From assembly GCA_001792535.1 (NCBI GenBank), contig MGGS01000001.1, positions 175,685 to 227,408 on the forward strand: a DNA stretch of 51,724 nt, in the 5' to 3' direction. Under the pieces are notes generated by a model. The model ran no database searches and was not told the origin of the DNA. It was given only the letters and a program-made list of their open reading frames with translations. Positions within the stretch are counted from its first letter, which is position 1. The number at the start of each line of letters is the position of its first letter. This DNA is from Candidatus Woesebacteria bacterium RIFCSPHIGHO2_02_FULL_42_20. Lineage in GTDB: Bacteria; Patescibacteriota; Microgenomatia; UBA8517. Below, in pieces: positions 1 to 11,631 of the stretch. A program made the translations under genes and the position numbers.

Positions 1-1
1 C

Positions 2-1438
2 TCATCATGCGATCCACCAGGAGCAGGGGACGGGTCAATTACTTGGGCTTGGGACGCTGTTTGGGACGCGGACGCGCCTGGGTGGGCAACCCAGTACGAT
101 CTTGATATCCAACGCTTAAACGGGAGCTGGAGTACTTATATTGACTACCCGTGGCGACTAGCGTCCTTTTACGGTTGTGACGGCGGTGGAGTCTGTACAT
201 ACACAACTGCATTGCCTGTTGGCACTTACAGGTCAAGAATCAGAACTCAAGGAGTTTGCGGACCCTCTGCTTTTGCAACCTCTCCGCAGGAAGTCGTGAG
301 TAGCTGCGGCAGCTGTACAATAGACTCCGTTCCAGATGTAACCGTGGCAGTCGACGAAACAGCCAGCGTTTTTGCCACTGTATCAACCGGTGGTGGGGGC
401 ACAGTTGGCCAGGTTGAATTTTCATCAAATAATACTTCTGTTGCAATAATGACTCCAAGTGACCCATTTATCGACCCCGACAATATAACTGGTATGGGAG
501 TAGCACAAGGCACAATCCGCGGAGTAAGTGTCGGAAACACCAATGTAAATGTTGTTGCCACTTTGACTGATGGTATAACTACCTGTAACAGCAGTAGCCT
601 GGTTAACCCAAACAACGGTGATGTTACAGTTACTCCTCCCAACCCTTGGTGGCAAACCATTGGCGGAGATATCCTATCCGCCGCAGAAATTACATCAAAA
701 ATACCATCAACTTGCGCCAGCAGTCCTGTTTGTGAAGAGTTTTTAAACAGAGAATTGACTGATAATCCTTCGCTTTTCCCAGGAGTCACCACCTACTACT
801 CAATACTAGTTCCATACTTCAGATCAGGGGATTTGACTCGGGACGCAAACGAATCCTGGCTGACAAATACGTTATCATCGTTCTCATCAACTCTCAGATA
901 TGATTATAGTTACTTTTTCGACAAAATCCCGGCAGCGGTCACGCCCCTAAGTGTGGCCGGGCCGATTTCCGGTACTCTCTCGGGCGCAACACCCGATGCT
1001 AACGGCTACGAATGGTACACAAATAGCGGAGGATTAACCATCAACAACCTGACTATAAACGCGGGTCAAAGAGTAGTTTTATTCGTTGATGGGAATCTTA
1101 CACTTGCCGGCGACATTGACTTTGCAAACGAAGCCACTTCATTTTTCATGACAGCCGTTGACGGAGCGATGGACGTAGCCAATCCTGCAGCTAACCCGCC
1201 TACGCAAACGCTTAATGGCCTTTTTGTCGCCAACCAATTTAACGCCAGTGCCGGCAGCAGCCAGCTGGTGGTCAACGGATCCGTCGCTTCATGGGGTGGG
1301 GTCACCCTCAACCGCGACATAGCAACCAGAAACGCAACCGAGCCGGCAGAGCTCTTTAACTTCCGCCCGGACTATGTTCTTCGCTGTCCGCAGGAGCTAC
1401 TTAAGCGAGGAGGATTGTGGAGAGAAATAAGCCCTTAA
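2..1438 (+). CDS. Secreted/surface protein with Ig-like domain, C-terminal part
   Basis: The reading frame is open from base 2, so the gene starts before the window. A TTG at 212 is in frame but is unlikely to be the true start, because the protein-like sequence continues upstream of it. The visible part begins with a fibronectin-III-like stretch rich in Trp and Tyr. A BIG2-like Ig domain follows, about 90 residues after position 320. Next is a region beginning PNPWWQTIGGDI, then a beta-helix-like segment (GGLTINNLTINAGQ, VVLFVDGNLTLAGDIDF) that resembles the repetitive surface proteins common in CPR genomes. The C-terminus, NFRPDYVLRCPQELL, resembles pilus/adhesin-associated proteins. It is rich in Ser/Thr/Asn and low in Lys, as expected of an exported protein. 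The exact function is unknown. The next gene follows after 6 nt. Confidence 0.7.
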   Translation, partial: SSCDPPGAGDGSITWAWDAVWDADAPGWATQYDLDIQRLNGSWSTYIDYPWRLASFYGCDGGGVCTYTTALPVGTYRSRIRTQGVCGPSAFATSPQEVVSSCGSCTIDSVPDVTVAVDETASVFATVSTGGGGTVGQVEFSSNNTSVAIMTPSDPFIDPDNITGMGVAQGTIRGVSVGNTNVNVVATLTDGITTCNSSSLVNPNNGDVTVTPPNPWWQTIGGDILSAAEITSKIPSTCASSPVCEEFLNRELTDNPSLFPGVTTYYSILVPYFRSGDLTRDANESWLTNTLSSFSSTLRYDYSYFFDKIPAAVTPLSVAGPISGTLSGATPDANGYEWYTNSGGLTINNLTINAGQRVVLFVDGNLTLAGDIDFANEATSFFMTAVDGAMDVANPAANPPTQTLNGLFVANQFNASAGSSQLVVNGSVASWGGVTLNRDIATRNATEPAELFNFRPDYVLRCPQELLKRGGLWREISP

Positions 1439-1444
1439 ACATCT

Positions 1445-2038
1445 ATGCACGCGTATCTTGTTATTAGCCAAGATCAAAAAAGCCAAGATAGCTTTGTAGC
1501 CGGGCTCACCCAAAAAAGTAAGTCGAAAATAATGAGGTTTCCCGTTCTCAAGATTGAGGACGTCAGACAACTGGGCAGTTTAACCAAAATCAAGCAAGAC
1601 ACTCCAACAATCATTGTGCTGGAATCTTTTCAAAAGTCTTCGGAGGAAGCCCAAAATGCGCTTCTAAAATCTCTTGAGGAACCGCAAAAAGACGTCCAAT
1701 TTATCATAACCACAGATTCACTTAGCTCAATACTGCCGACAATTATATCAAGATGCCGGGTAATTAATTTACCAATTTTCAAGCACCAATTTTCAAACGA
1801 AAATAGAAATCTTTTTGATTTGCTAAACACAGGAAGTCTAAAAGAAAAATTTGACACAATTGCCGACCTCAAAACAAGGGAAGACGCCATCAAATTTCTT
1901 CGAAACTATTGCCTTTATCTGCAAACCAAAATGCCCGGGACCAGCAAAGCTTTAAGCGCGGCAAGCGTGGCATTAACCAAGCTTAAGGCAAACGCAAATG
2001 TCAACCTCCAATTAATAAACCTTGTTGTGAACTCGTAA
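1445..2038 (+). CDS. DNA polymerase III delta'-like clamp-loader subunit (short)
   Basis: This 197-aa protein carries the signature of the RFC/DnaX/HolB AAA+ family after the Walker B region: AQNALLKSLEEPQ, then FIITTDSLSSILPTIISRCRVI, which contains the SRC sensor/arginine-finger motif. The N-terminus goes directly into a reduced core, with no Walker A loop of the GxxGxGK type. That fits delta' subunits, which do not bind ATP. At 197 aa it is much shorter than the usual 300-plus of HolB, because most of the C-terminal collar domain is missing. It should help load the beta clamp on DNA. It lies 6 nt downstream of the surface-protein gene and just before the gyrB promoter. Confidence 0.75.
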   Translation: MHAYLVISQDQKSQDSFVAGLTQKSKSKIMRFPVLKIEDVRQLGSLTKIKQDTPTIIVLESFQKSSEEAQNALLKSLEEPQKDVQFIITTDSLSSILPTIISRCRVINLPIFKHQFSNENRNLFDLLNTGSLKEKFDTIADLKTREDAIKFLRNYCLYLQTKMPGTSKALSAASVALTKLKANANVNLQLINLVVNS

Positions 2039-2052
2039 GCGTCTGGTATAAT
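2022..2052 (+). promoter_or_regulatory. gyrB promoter
   Basis: An extended -10 element, TG-G-TATAAT, lies at 2044-2052. A weak -35 (TTGTTG at 2022 or TTGTGA at 2025) sits inside the end of the preceding gene. The predicted transcription start is near 2059, inside the left arm of the hairpin described next. Confidence 0.6.
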
Positions 2053-2054
2053 GA

Positions 2055-4054
<2,000 letters not shown>

Positions 4055-4055
4055 A

Positions 4056-6065
4056 ATGGATACTATTATATTACTTTCCATCGGCGCTTCCTTAGTCACA
4101 ATTTTTTATAGTGCCTATCTTATCCGCAAGATATTAAGCCTCCCTGCCGGCGACCAAAAAATGCTTGACATATCGCAGGCAATTTTTGAGGGAGCACAAG
4201 CATATCTTAAAAGGCAATACAAAACAGTCTTTGTAGTCGCAGCAGTGCTACTTGTAATACTCTTATCAACTCTTGGAGTTTATTCCGCAATCGGCTTTGC
4301 TCTCGGTGCACTGGCTTCCGCCAGTGCCGGATTTGTAGGGATGAATGTGGCCGTACGAAGCAACTCCAGGACTACCGAAGCAGCAAAACGCGGCCTCGGG
4401 CCGGCCCTTGCTGTTGCCTTCAAAGGCGGTTCCGTTACCGGACTACTGGTTGCATCCCTTGCACTCCTTTCAATCAGCCTTATTCTGGCTCTTTCGAAAA
4501 TAGTAAGCTTTGATCCCATTTTGCCGATGGTTTCGTTAGGCTTCGGAGGATCCCTTATATCCGTCTTTGCCCGTCTGGGTGGGGGAATCTATACCAAAGG
4601 CGCCGACGTGGGTACTGACATGGTAGGTAAAATTGAAAAAGGGATCCCCGAGGACGACCCCAGAAACCCGGGCGTCATTGCAGACCTTGTAGGCGACAAT
4701 GTCGGCGACGACGCGGGAATGGCAGCTGACCTTTTTGAGACCTATGTCGTAACCACCGTATCCGCAATTTTACTTGCCAAACTCATTTTCCCCCTTGGTG
4801 CAAGCATTTTATACCCCTTAATCATAGGTGCCATTGCCTTAGTCGGCTCAATAATCGGCACTTTTTTTGTAAAACTTTCAAAGAGCAATAAAATAATGCC
4901 GGCGCTTTACAAAGGGTTGGCATCGGCTACATTGTTTTCGATTATCGCTTTTTGGCTCACCCTTCGGCTCTATCCGCCTCATTTTCCCGGAATAAGCACT
5001 TGGGCAATCTTTTTTTCATTTCTGACAGGAGCGGTAATCACCGTTGGAATGGTCGCCATCACTGAATATTTCACCGGCAAAAACTCCCGTGCAGTAAAGC
5101 ATTTGGCTCAGGCCTCCGAGTCCGGCCACGGAACAAACATTATCGCCGGACTAGCGCTATCTATGCGCGCAACATTTCCGCCAATTCTTTTAATCGCCGC
5201 TGCCATCCTCTTTACTTTCAATTTAGCGGGGCTCTTTGGCGTTGCAATTGCCGCAGTTTCCATGCTTTCTTTAACAGGAATAGTCGTGGCCATCGACGCT
5301 TTCGGGCCAATAACGGATAATGCCGGAGGTATTGCGGAAATGAGCAACCAAAGCGAAAAAGTGCGCAATGTCACTGATGCACTTGATGCAGTGGGAAACA
5401 CAACCAAAGCCGTTACCAAAGCCTACGCAATTGCCTCGGCGGGGCTGGCCGCACTGGTCCTGTTTGCAGCTTTTATGGAAGAACTTTCAAAGGGGTCCGG
5501 CGGGGGTGTTATTTTTTCGATTTCCGACCCGCATGTTTTGGTTGGTCTTTTTATCGGGGCTTCTCTTCCTTACCTTTTTGCGGCATTTGCCATGGAAGCC
5601 GTTGGGCGGGCGGCACAGTCGATTGTCGGTGAAATCAGGAGACAATTTAAAGAAATAAAGGGGCTAATGAAGGGTACTGCCAAACCCGATTACGGAGCTT
5701 GCGTGGACATTGTGACCAAGGCCGCAATTCGTGAGATGATAGTGCCCGCAATGCTTCCTGTAGCTGCACCGATTATTATCGGTTTACTTCTTGGCGGCAA
5801 GGCTCTGGGCGGGCTTCTGATGGGGATAATTATTACGGGTCTATTTGTGGCAATCTCAATGACCACTGGTGGCGCTGCATGGGATAACGCCAAAAAATAT
5901 ATCGAGGAGGGAAACTTGGGCGGCAAAGGCGGGGCAGCTCACCAGGCAGCGGTCACAGGCGACACCGTAGGGGATCCTTATAAAGATACCGCAGGGCCGG
6001 CAATAAACCCCATGATCAAAGTCGCAAATATTGTAGCCCTTCTTCTGGCACCTTTTTTGAGCTAA
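4056..6065 (+). CDS. hppA: Membrane-bound proton-pumping pyrophosphatase, K+-independent type
   Basis: Integral membrane enzyme that hydrolyses pyrophosphate and pumps H+. The 669-aa protein has about 15-16 hydrophobic segments. The catalytic loops are present: [22 protein letters not shown], then [21 protein letters not shown], then [17 protein letters not shown], and near the end [16 protein letters not shown]. In this family the residue after GNTT separates the classes: Ala in K+-dependent pumps, Lys in K+-independent ones. Here it is Lys (GNTTKA, K451), so K+-independent H+ transport is predicted. The ATG at 4056 starts one base after the gyrB stop, which suggests transcription from the gyrB promoter. 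The stop overlaps the stop of the opposing gene. Confidence 0.95.
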   Translation: MDTIILLSIGASLVTIFYSAYLIRKILSLPAGDQKMLDISQAIFEGAQAYLKRQYKTVFVVAAVLLVILLSTLGVYSAIGFALGALASASAGFVGMNVAVRSNSRTTEAAKRGLGPALAVAFKGGSVTGLLVASLALLSISLILALSKIVSFDPILPMVSLGFGGSLISVFARLGGGIYTKGADVGTDMVGKIEKGIPEDDPRNPGVIADLVGDNVGDDAGMAADLFETYVVTTVSAILLAKLIFPLGASILYPLIIGAIALVGSIIGTFFVKLSKSNKIMPALYKGLASATLFSIIAFWLTLRLYPPHFPGISTWAIFFSFLTGAVITVGMVAITEYFTGKNSRAVKHLAQASESGHGTNIIAGLALSMRATFPPILLIAAAILFTFNLAGLFGVAIAAVSMLSLTGIVVAIDAFGPITDNAGGIAEMSNQSEKVRNVTDALDAVGNTTKAVTKAYAIASAGLAALVLFAAFMEELSKGSGGGVIFSISDPHVLVGLFIGASLPYLFAAFAMEAVGRAAQSIVGEIRRQFKEIKGLMKGTAKPDYGACVDIVTKAAIREMIVPAMLPVAAPIIIGLLLGGKALGGLLMGIIITGLFVAISMTTGGAAWDNAKKYIEEGNLGGKGGAAHQAAVTGDTVGDPYKDTAGPAINPMIKVANIVALLLAPFLS

Positions 6066-6820
6066 TTTATACAAAGAAAACTTCCCACGGGCGACAACTC
6101 TTTCAAATGGGTCTTGCCGTCGTAAAAAACCGACGCTGTTCCGCCGTCGAGGTTAATTGCATCCATCAGATCAATGCCACTGTCTTTTTCAAAGTCTTCA
6201 AGTAATCCCGCTACATCCGCCAGTTTGGGGCCGGAAAAAAGCGACTGTTGGTCATAAATTGCCATAAATATACTTTTATTATCACTAGACTTGGCAAAAA
6301 GTAGCCTCCTGGCGTTTTTGTCGGACTTAAGGCTCAAGTTGACTTCGTTATTGTTCAAAAGCAACAAAGGCCCGGTCTGGAAACCGAACACAGCCTCGCT
6401 AAACGCCAGCTTATCTGCCATATCCAGCCTACCGTCACGGGTTTTAAACACAAAACCATTAAACAACTTGTTGGGCTCAAAGTCGCTTACTTGGCCGTCA
6501 AGGGTTTTAAAAAACCCGATAGGGCTGCCTTCTTCGTCGTAAAAGCCCGCGTTGACGAGAAATTTACACGCGTGTTGGTCGATAACTTCTTTTGAATTTA
6601 ACCGCTGACTAAAATTTGCGATTAACTCGGTTCTGCCGGCTTCATCTTTTTCAAACCAGACAAGCGCATAATCATCGCTGCCTTCTAAAATTGGCGCGGT
6701 TGACTGCCGGATTGTCGGCCGCGGCTGGCCCAAGTTAACATCTGCACTTTGGTTAAACACGTAGTTCAAGGCAAAAACAAAAATGCCGACAAAAACCGCC
6801 AAAAGCATTACTTTCCACAT
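6062..6820 (-). CDS. Phosphodiester glycosidase (NAGPA/DUF2233-like), membrane-anchored
   Basis: 252 aa from the ATG at 6820. An N-terminal membrane anchor ([18 protein letters not shown]) is followed by a domain with the hallmarks of the NAGPA family: [19 protein letters not shown] and the C-terminal [13 protein letters not shown] block with the characteristic Asp-Gly-Gly. Family members hydrolyse N-acetylglucosamine-type phosphodiesters of glycans or polysaccharides at the cell surface. The ATG at 6820 is preferred because a -10 element lies 7 nt upstream of it and the hydrophobic anchor begins there. The frame upstream is not conserved-looking. The gene is divergent from the beta-propeller gene and tail-to-tail with hppA, with overlapping stops. 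Confidence 0.8.
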   Translation of the reverse strand: MWKVMLLAVFVGIFVFALNYVFNQSADVNLGQPRPTIRQSTAPILEGSDDYALVWFEKDEAGRTELIANFSQRLNSKEVIDQHACKFLVNAGFYDEEGSPIGFFKTLDGQVSDFEPNKLFNGFVFKTRDGRLDMADKLAFSEAVFGFQTGPLLLLNNNEVNLSLKSDKNARRLLFAKSSDNKSIFMAIYDQQSLFSGPKLADVAGLLEDFEKDSGIDLMDAINLDGGTASVFYDGKTHLKELSPVGSFLCIN

Positions 6821-6827
6821 AACAAGT

Positions 6828-6835
6828 AGTATAGT
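6828..6835. promoter_or_regulatory. Overlapping divergent -10 elements giving leaderless starts
   Basis: TATACT reads leftwards at 6833-6828 and TATAGT reads rightwards at 6830-6835. The first is 7 nt from the ATG at 6820, the second 8 nt from the ATG at 6844. Both transcripts would begin at or within 1-2 nt of their start codons. Confidence 0.5.
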
Positions 6836-6843
6836 ATTAGGTG

Positions 6844-8781
6844 ATGAAGCCTTCAAACAAAGTACTGCTTTTGCTCGGGGCGGGGGGGGTTTTCGCATTA
6901 TTTCTAATCGGAGTAGTTATGATCCTTAAGGTTAAACCCAGTTTCAGGCCTCCAGCCGAACCAGTCATGACAGGCGACCAAGAAATCAAACTCAAGAAAT
7001 TTGCATCGAGGGAGGAGCTGACTAAATACATAAAAGCCGGCGAGAGCGCAAATTTCTTCACTACGACAATTACCGGCAAGTTCGGTACTCAGGAGGCAGC
7101 TGCCCCCAGCGGTATGGGTGTTGATCTGGACCTAAGAGAACCCAGCAGATATTCCCAAACCAACATTCAAGTTACGGGGGTCGATGAGCCCGATATAGTC
7201 AAAACAAACGGTAAACAAATCTTTTATTCGCCGAACAGCCAGCTTGGGTATCAAATTGACTATTACTCCTTTCCTCAACCTGATCAGTCACTTAGTATTA
7301 TAGACGCTTTTCCACCCGAAAATTTGGCTAAGAAGGCTAGCATAGCAGCTTCGGGAAACATGCTCTTGTGGGAAAACATCTTAGTTATAATTGACTACAA
7401 CAAAATAACCGCTTACGACGTAACTCGCGCTGCAAGCCCTTCGCAGTTATGGAAAATGGATCTTGCAGAAAACACCCAAGTAAACACCGCAAGGCTCCTA
7501 GGCGGCGAAATTTACCTTATTACAAATTCTTACATAGATACTTCAAACCCGTGCCCCAGGCCATTACTGAACGCGCAAACAGGGGAATTTATTATTGACT
7601 GTACCGATATATATTACCCGAATAAAAGCACCAGTTCCGACTCGCTATACTCAATTTTGATTATTGATCCTAAAACAGGGCAGGTCCGAGACAGCACCAC
7701 GCTAATCGGTTCGGCAAATTGTGTAGTTTACGTATCACAAAACTATATTTATATCACATATCAAATACCAATCGACTTTGTCGGTTACTTTTACGGTTTC
7801 TTGGAAAGCCGGGCTACGGATCTTTTTGACTCAAAAACACTTGAGCGGATAAGAAGTTTAGTAACTCTTGATATAGGTAACCAGGCTAAATTCGTGGAAC
7901 TCGAAAATATTCTATCCACTTACCAATTTGGCTTGACCGACGGCGAGCGCCAAAAAGCCGAAAACGAACTCACAAACAGGCTGAATGACTACACCGAAGC
8001 ACATAAAAGAGAGCTTACCAGCACAACAATTGTAAGGATCGACAAAGAAAACCTAGACAGCAATACTCTGGGCGTCGTCCCGGGCTCGCCTTTAAATCAG
8101 TTTTCACTGGATGAATTTAATGGCAATCTTAGAATTGCGACAAATATATCGACAGATTTTTTCTCGCCGAGTGAATCCGCCAACGACGTTTACGTTTTAA
8201 ACTCATCCCTGCAGACAATCGGAAGCGTAGAGAATCTTGGAATAGGGGAAAGGATTTACTCCGTCAGGTTTGTTGGTAACGTTGGTTACGTCGTCACCTT
8301 CAGACAAATCGATCCGTTCTATACCATCGACCTTTCAGACCCTACCTACCCTAAAAAAGCGGGGGAGCTTAAGATTCCCGGATTTTCTTCGTATCTTCAC
8401 CCAATTGACGAAAGATTCGTACTTGGTGTCGGTAATGAAAATTCTCAAGTGAAGCTGTCGCTGTTTGACGTTTCGGACATAGCCAATCCCAGGGAAGTTT
8501 CCAAATACTCTTTGAGTGAAGGCTGGACTGAAATCTCAAATAATCACCATGCATTTCTACTTGACACGTTGCACAAATTATTTTTTGTCCCCTCGGGGTC
8601 GAACGCTTACATTTTTTCCTACGCCGGGAGCGAAATCAGCCTCCAAAAAGCGCTAACCGGAGTGGCCGCAAACAGAGCCATCTATATTGACAACTACCTT
8701 TATATTTTAGGCAGCGACACCGTCACCGTTTTGCGCGAAGACGACTTTAAATTGGTCAATTCGCTAGAGCTACGCCCTTGA
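6844..8781 (+). CDS. Secreted beta-propeller domain protein
   Basis: 645 aa from ATG 6844; a GTG at 6841 directly before it is possible. The N-terminal membrane segment (VLLLLGAGGVFALFLIGVVMIL) suggests export or anchoring. The block TNIQVTGVDEPDIVKTNG at about residue 100 is the signature that opens the beta-propeller family PF09826. It is followed by repeated beta-strand units such as LLIIDPKTG-like blades and GNVGYVVTFRQIDPFYTIDLSDP. A charged helical insertion of about 70 residues (DLFDSKTLERIRSLV to EAHKRELTST) interrupts the propeller. The function of this family is not established; an extracytoplasmic binding role is likely. Its stop codon overlaps the -35 box of the downstream promoter. 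Confidence 0.85.
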   Translation: MKPSNKVLLLLGAGGVFALFLIGVVMILKVKPSFRPPAEPVMTGDQEIKLKKFASREELTKYIKAGESANFFTTTITGKFGTQEAAAPSGMGVDLDLREPSRYSQTNIQVTGVDEPDIVKTNGKQIFYSPNSQLGYQIDYYSFPQPDQSLSIIDAFPPENLAKKASIAASGNMLLWENILVIIDYNKITAYDVTRAASPSQLWKMDLAENTQVNTARLLGGEIYLITNSYIDTSNPCPRPLLNAQTGEFIIDCTDIYYPNKSTSSDSLYSILIIDPKTGQVRDSTTLIGSANCVVYVSQNYIYITYQIPIDFVGYFYGFLESRATDLFDSKTLERIRSLVTLDIGNQAKFVELENILSTYQFGLTDGERQKAENELTNRLNDYTEAHKRELTSTTIVRIDKENLDSNTLGVVPGSPLNQFSLDEFNGNLRIATNISTDFFSPSESANDVYVLNSSLQTIGSVENLGIGERIYSVRFVGNVGYVVTFRQIDPFYTIDLSDPTYPKKAGELKIPGFSSYLHPIDERFVLGVGNENSQVKLSLFDVSDIANPREVSKYSLSEGWTEISNNHHAFLLDTLHKLFFVPSGSNAYIFSYAGSEISLQKALTGVAANRAIYIDNYLYILGSDTVTVLREDDFKLVNSLELRP

Positions 8782-8806
8782 AATGTATCCCAAAATTGCA
8801 TACTAT
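8778..8806 (+). promoter_or_regulatory. Promoter of the small-peptide/gyrA unit
   Basis: TTGAAA at 8778-8783, a 17-bp spacer, and TACTAT at 8801-8806. This is a good sigma70-type promoter that overlaps the stop codon of the upstream gene. Confidence 0.65.
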
Positions 8807-8837
8807 ATAGATATAAACAAATTGGGGGTGAAGACTT

Positions 8838-8975
8838 TTGGCTAAAAGAACTACTAAAAACCAAATACTGGCGCTGGCGCTGATTGCCGCAATAATGGTT
8901 TTATTGCCACTACTGACCATTATGAACCAGTCAAGTAACAAGGTACCTAAAGTAACGGCGTCACAAGGAAAATAA
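8838..8975 (+). CDS. 45-aa single-span membrane peptide upstream of gyrA
   Basis: A short reading frame starts with TTG. It has a strong Shine-Dalgarno, GGGGGTGA at 8824-8831, six nt upstream, and follows the promoter at 8778-8806. The product has a basic start (AKRTTKNQ), one hydrophobic helix (ILALALIAAIMVLLPLLTIM) and a polar tail. It ends 3 nt before the gyrA GTG, so translation is probably coupled. No family is recognised. The dedicated promoter and ribosome binding site argue for a real gene. Confidence 0.6.
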   Translation: MAKRTTKNQILALALIAAIMVLLPLLTIMNQSSNKVPKVTASQGK

Positions 8976-8978
8976 TCG

Positions 8979-11627
8979 GTGGCAAAAGTACTCCCTACTG
9001 AGATTACCAAAGAAGTCCAAAAGAGTTATTTGGATTATGCGATGAGCGTAATCGTGGCTCGAGCTCTTCCGGACATCCGGGACGGCTTAAAGCCGGTCCA
9101 CAGAAGAATCCTTTACGCAATGCATTCAATGGGCTTGTCGCACGGATCAAATTTTTCAAAGACAGCCAAAGTAGTCGGCGAAGTTTTAGGCAAATATCAC
9201 CCCCACGGCGATATGGCAATTTATGACGCCCTAGTCCGGATGGCCCAAGACTTCACACTTCGCTATCCTCTTGTTCAAGGGCAGGGCAACTTCGGCTCTG
9301 TCGACGGCGATCCGCCGGCTGCAATGAGGTACACCGAGGCCCGGCTTGCCGCAATAGCCGAAACAATTTTGCGGGACATCGAACACGACACTGTCGATTT
9401 TGGGGACAACTTTGACGCGACGCTCAAGGAACCTATCTATTTGCCGGCACTCCTGCCAAATCTACTTTTGATGGGCTCGGAGGGCATAGCTGTAGGCATG
9501 GCTACCAAAATTCCGACCCATAACCTGAGTGAAGTGGTCGACGCCGTTATCACAACAGTCAAAAAAGGTAAGATCGTCAGCGAAGAAGTAAAAACTAAGG
9601 CAAAAGCCGATTTTTTTATCAAAAAAATCAATTTGATCGCTTCCGGCGAGGAGAAAAAAATAGAAGAAAAAGACCTGTCAAACACCGAAGTCGGCTTTGA
9701 AAGCGAGGTCACGATCGATGAACTAACAGACATCTTGCCCGGCCCTGATTTTCCCACCGGCGGAGCAATTTACGACGCGCTGGCCTTAAAAGAAGTCTAC
9801 GCTTCCGGGCGGGGGAAAATAGTAGTCCGAGGTATTGCAGAGATAAAAGACTTGTCTAGTCAGGCAGGCGGAAAAGAAAGCCTGCCTACCGGCAGGCAGG
9901 GCAAAACCCAAATAATAATTTCCGAAATCCCGTATCAGGTTAATAAAGCCGAATTAGTCGCTAAAATAGCCGAGCTTGTCAAAGACAAAAAGCTGGTAGG
10001 AATTGCAGGACTACGTGATGAATCGGACAAAGACGGCATGCGGGTCGCAATCGACCTTAAACGCGACGCCAGGGCAAAGTCTGTTCTCAATAACATTTAT
10101 AAACACACAAAGCTGCAAACAACATTTCCGGCCAATTTCGTTGCCCTTGTTGATGGCACGCCACATACTGTGAACCTCAAGCAAATACTAGTCGAATATA
10201 TCCGCCACCGGCAAAGAGTTGTCACAAGGCGCACCATCTTTGAGTTAACAGCCGCCAAAAAACGGGCTCATATTTTGGAGGGTTTAAAAATTGCTCTGGA
10301 CAATCTTGATGCTGTCATAAAGACGATCAGGGAAAGCAAGACCCAGGAGGATGCCAAAAACGCTTTGATTAAACGCTTCGGCTTAACCGAAATTCAAAGC
10401 AATGCAATACTTGATATGCAGCTGAGGCGCCTGGCAGCTCTCGAACGCCAAAAAATCGAAGACGAGTACGAAGGAATTAAAAAGCTGATTGACGAGCTTA
10501 GCTTCATTTTGCAAAACCCCAAGGAGGTCTTAAATATTATTGTCAAAGAAATTCAGGAACTCAAGGCCAAGTACGGCGATCCAAGAAAAACCAAAATATA
10601 CAAGCAAAAGCTGGGAGAATTTAGCGAGGAAGACTTGGTAGCCAAAGAGGACGTACTAATTACAATCACTAAAACCGGTTATATTAAACGAGTCCCCAGA
10701 GGTACTTACAAAGCCCAGCGAAGAGGCGGCAAGGGAGTTGTCGGTATGACGACTAAAGAAGAAGACGAAATCGAGCTCTTTGCCTCAGCTTCGACACACG
10801 ACACATTACTATTCTTCACAGACAAGGGGAGAGTTTTTGGCAATAAAGTATGGGAAATTCCCGAGTCTTCAAGACAATCAAAAGGACAGGCCCTGGTTAA
10901 CTTTATCAATCTGGAGTCAGGTGAACAAATCAGGTCGATTCTCCCTATGACAGGCGGGCAGTACCTGATTATGGCCACTAGTCGAGGAGTAGTTAAAAAA
11001 ACAGCCGTAAAAGAGTATCAAAATCTTCGTACCAACGGGCTTATTGCAATAAAATTATCAAGTGATGACAAACTGATTTCAGTCAGAGCCACAAACGGAG
11101 ATGATCATGTCCTACTGATAACCAAAAGAGGTAAGTCTATTAAGTTTCCCGAAAAAAATGTTCGGGGAATGGGAAGAGCAACAACCGGCGTGCGCGGAAT
11201 AAGGCTAAATACAGAGGACGAGGTCATTGCCATGGAAGTTTTCCCTGAAAAGTTAATAATCCCACCCGATAAAAGAAAAAAAGTCTATAGAGACATTTTG
11301 ACAATATCGGTAAATGGACTAGGAAAGCGGACAAAAGTTGAACTTTTTCCTGTCCAGAAGCGCGGCGGCAAAGGAGTAAAAGCAGCGGTAGCCAATGACA
11401 AAACCGGAAATTTGGTCTCGGCCGACCTCATTGACCAAAATGTGGAACAGATGGTCATAACCAGCAAACATGGACAGGTAATAAAACTTCCGGCTAAAAA
11501 TATTCCTCAATTAGGAAGGGCGACTCAGGGAGTAATCTTGATGCGCTTTGCAAAAAAGGATGATAGTGTTGCCGCAGTCACAACTCTTACTAAAACAAAC
11601 GAAGACGAAGAGCCAAGTCCATATTGA
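8979..11627 (+). CDS. gyrA: DNA gyrase subunit A
   Basis: DNA breakage-reunion subunit of gyrase, 882 aa. The conserved start [31 protein letters not shown] is present, as is the active-site Tyr in [10 protein letters not shown] (Y118). The six-blade C-terminal DNA-wrapping domain contains an exact GyrA box, QRRGGKG, near residue 580, so this is GyrA rather than ParC. The GTG start at 8979 has AAGGA nine nt upstream. An insert around residues 290-310 ([17 protein letters not shown]), just before the conserved [16 protein letters not shown] block, is encoded by repetitive CAGGCAGG palindromes. The stop is 4 bp from the stop of the opposing xer gene. Confidence 0.97.
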   Translation: MAKVLPTEITKEVQKSYLDYAMSVIVARALPDIRDGLKPVHRRILYAMHSMGLSHGSNFSKTAKVVGEVLGKYHPHGDMAIYDALVRMAQDFTLRYPLVQGQGNFGSVDGDPPAAMRYTEARLAAIAETILRDIEHDTVDFGDNFDATLKEPIYLPALLPNLLLMGSEGIAVGMATKIPTHNLSEVVDAVITTVKKGKIVSEEVKTKAKADFFIKKINLIASGEEKKIEEKDLSNTEVGFESEVTIDELTDILPGPDFPTGGAIYDALALKEVYASGRGKIVVRGIAEIKDLSSQAGGKESLPTGRQGKTQIIISEIPYQVNKAELVAKIAELVKDKKLVGIAGLRDESDKDGMRVAIDLKRDARAKSVLNNIYKHTKLQTTFPANFVALVDGTPHTVNLKQILVEYIRHRQRVVTRRTIFELTAAKKRAHILEGLKIALDNLDAVIKTIRESKTQEDAKNALIKRFGLTEIQSNAILDMQLRRLAALERQKIEDEYEGIKKLIDELSFILQNPKEVLNIIVKEIQELKAKYGDPRKTKIYKQKLGEFSEEDLVAKEDVLITITKTGYIKRVPRGTYKAQRRGGKGVVGMTTKEEDEIELFASASTHDTLLFFTDKGRVFGNKVWEIPESSRQSKGQALVNFINLESGEQIRSILPMTGGQYLIMATSRGVVKKTAVKEYQNLRTNGLIAIKLSSDDKLISVRATNGDDHVLLITKRGKSIKFPEKNVRGMGRATTGVRGIRLNTEDEVIAMEVFPEKLIIPPDKRKKVYRDILTISVNGLGKRTKVELFPVQKRGGKGVKAAVANDKTGNLVSADLIDQNVEQMVITSKHGQVIKLPAKNIPQLGRATQGVILMRFAKKDDSVAAVTTLTKTNEDEEPSPY
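9861..9900 (+). repeat. Palindromic CAGGCAGG insert in gyrA
   Basis: CAGGCAGGC at 9861-9869, GCCTGCCT at 9880-9887 and AGGCAGG at 9894-9900 form alternating complementary units. A 7-bp hairpin (CCTGCCT/AGGCAGG) has loop ACCGGC. The reading frame is kept, adding about 15-18 residues that ordinary GyrA lacks. Confidence 0.75.
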
Positions 11628-11631
11628 CGTC

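Noticed and set aside
247-792. 181-codon antisense frame in the surface protein gene
   Set aside because: Mirror of the Ser/Thr/Val-rich repeat coding on the plus strand; low-complexity translation.
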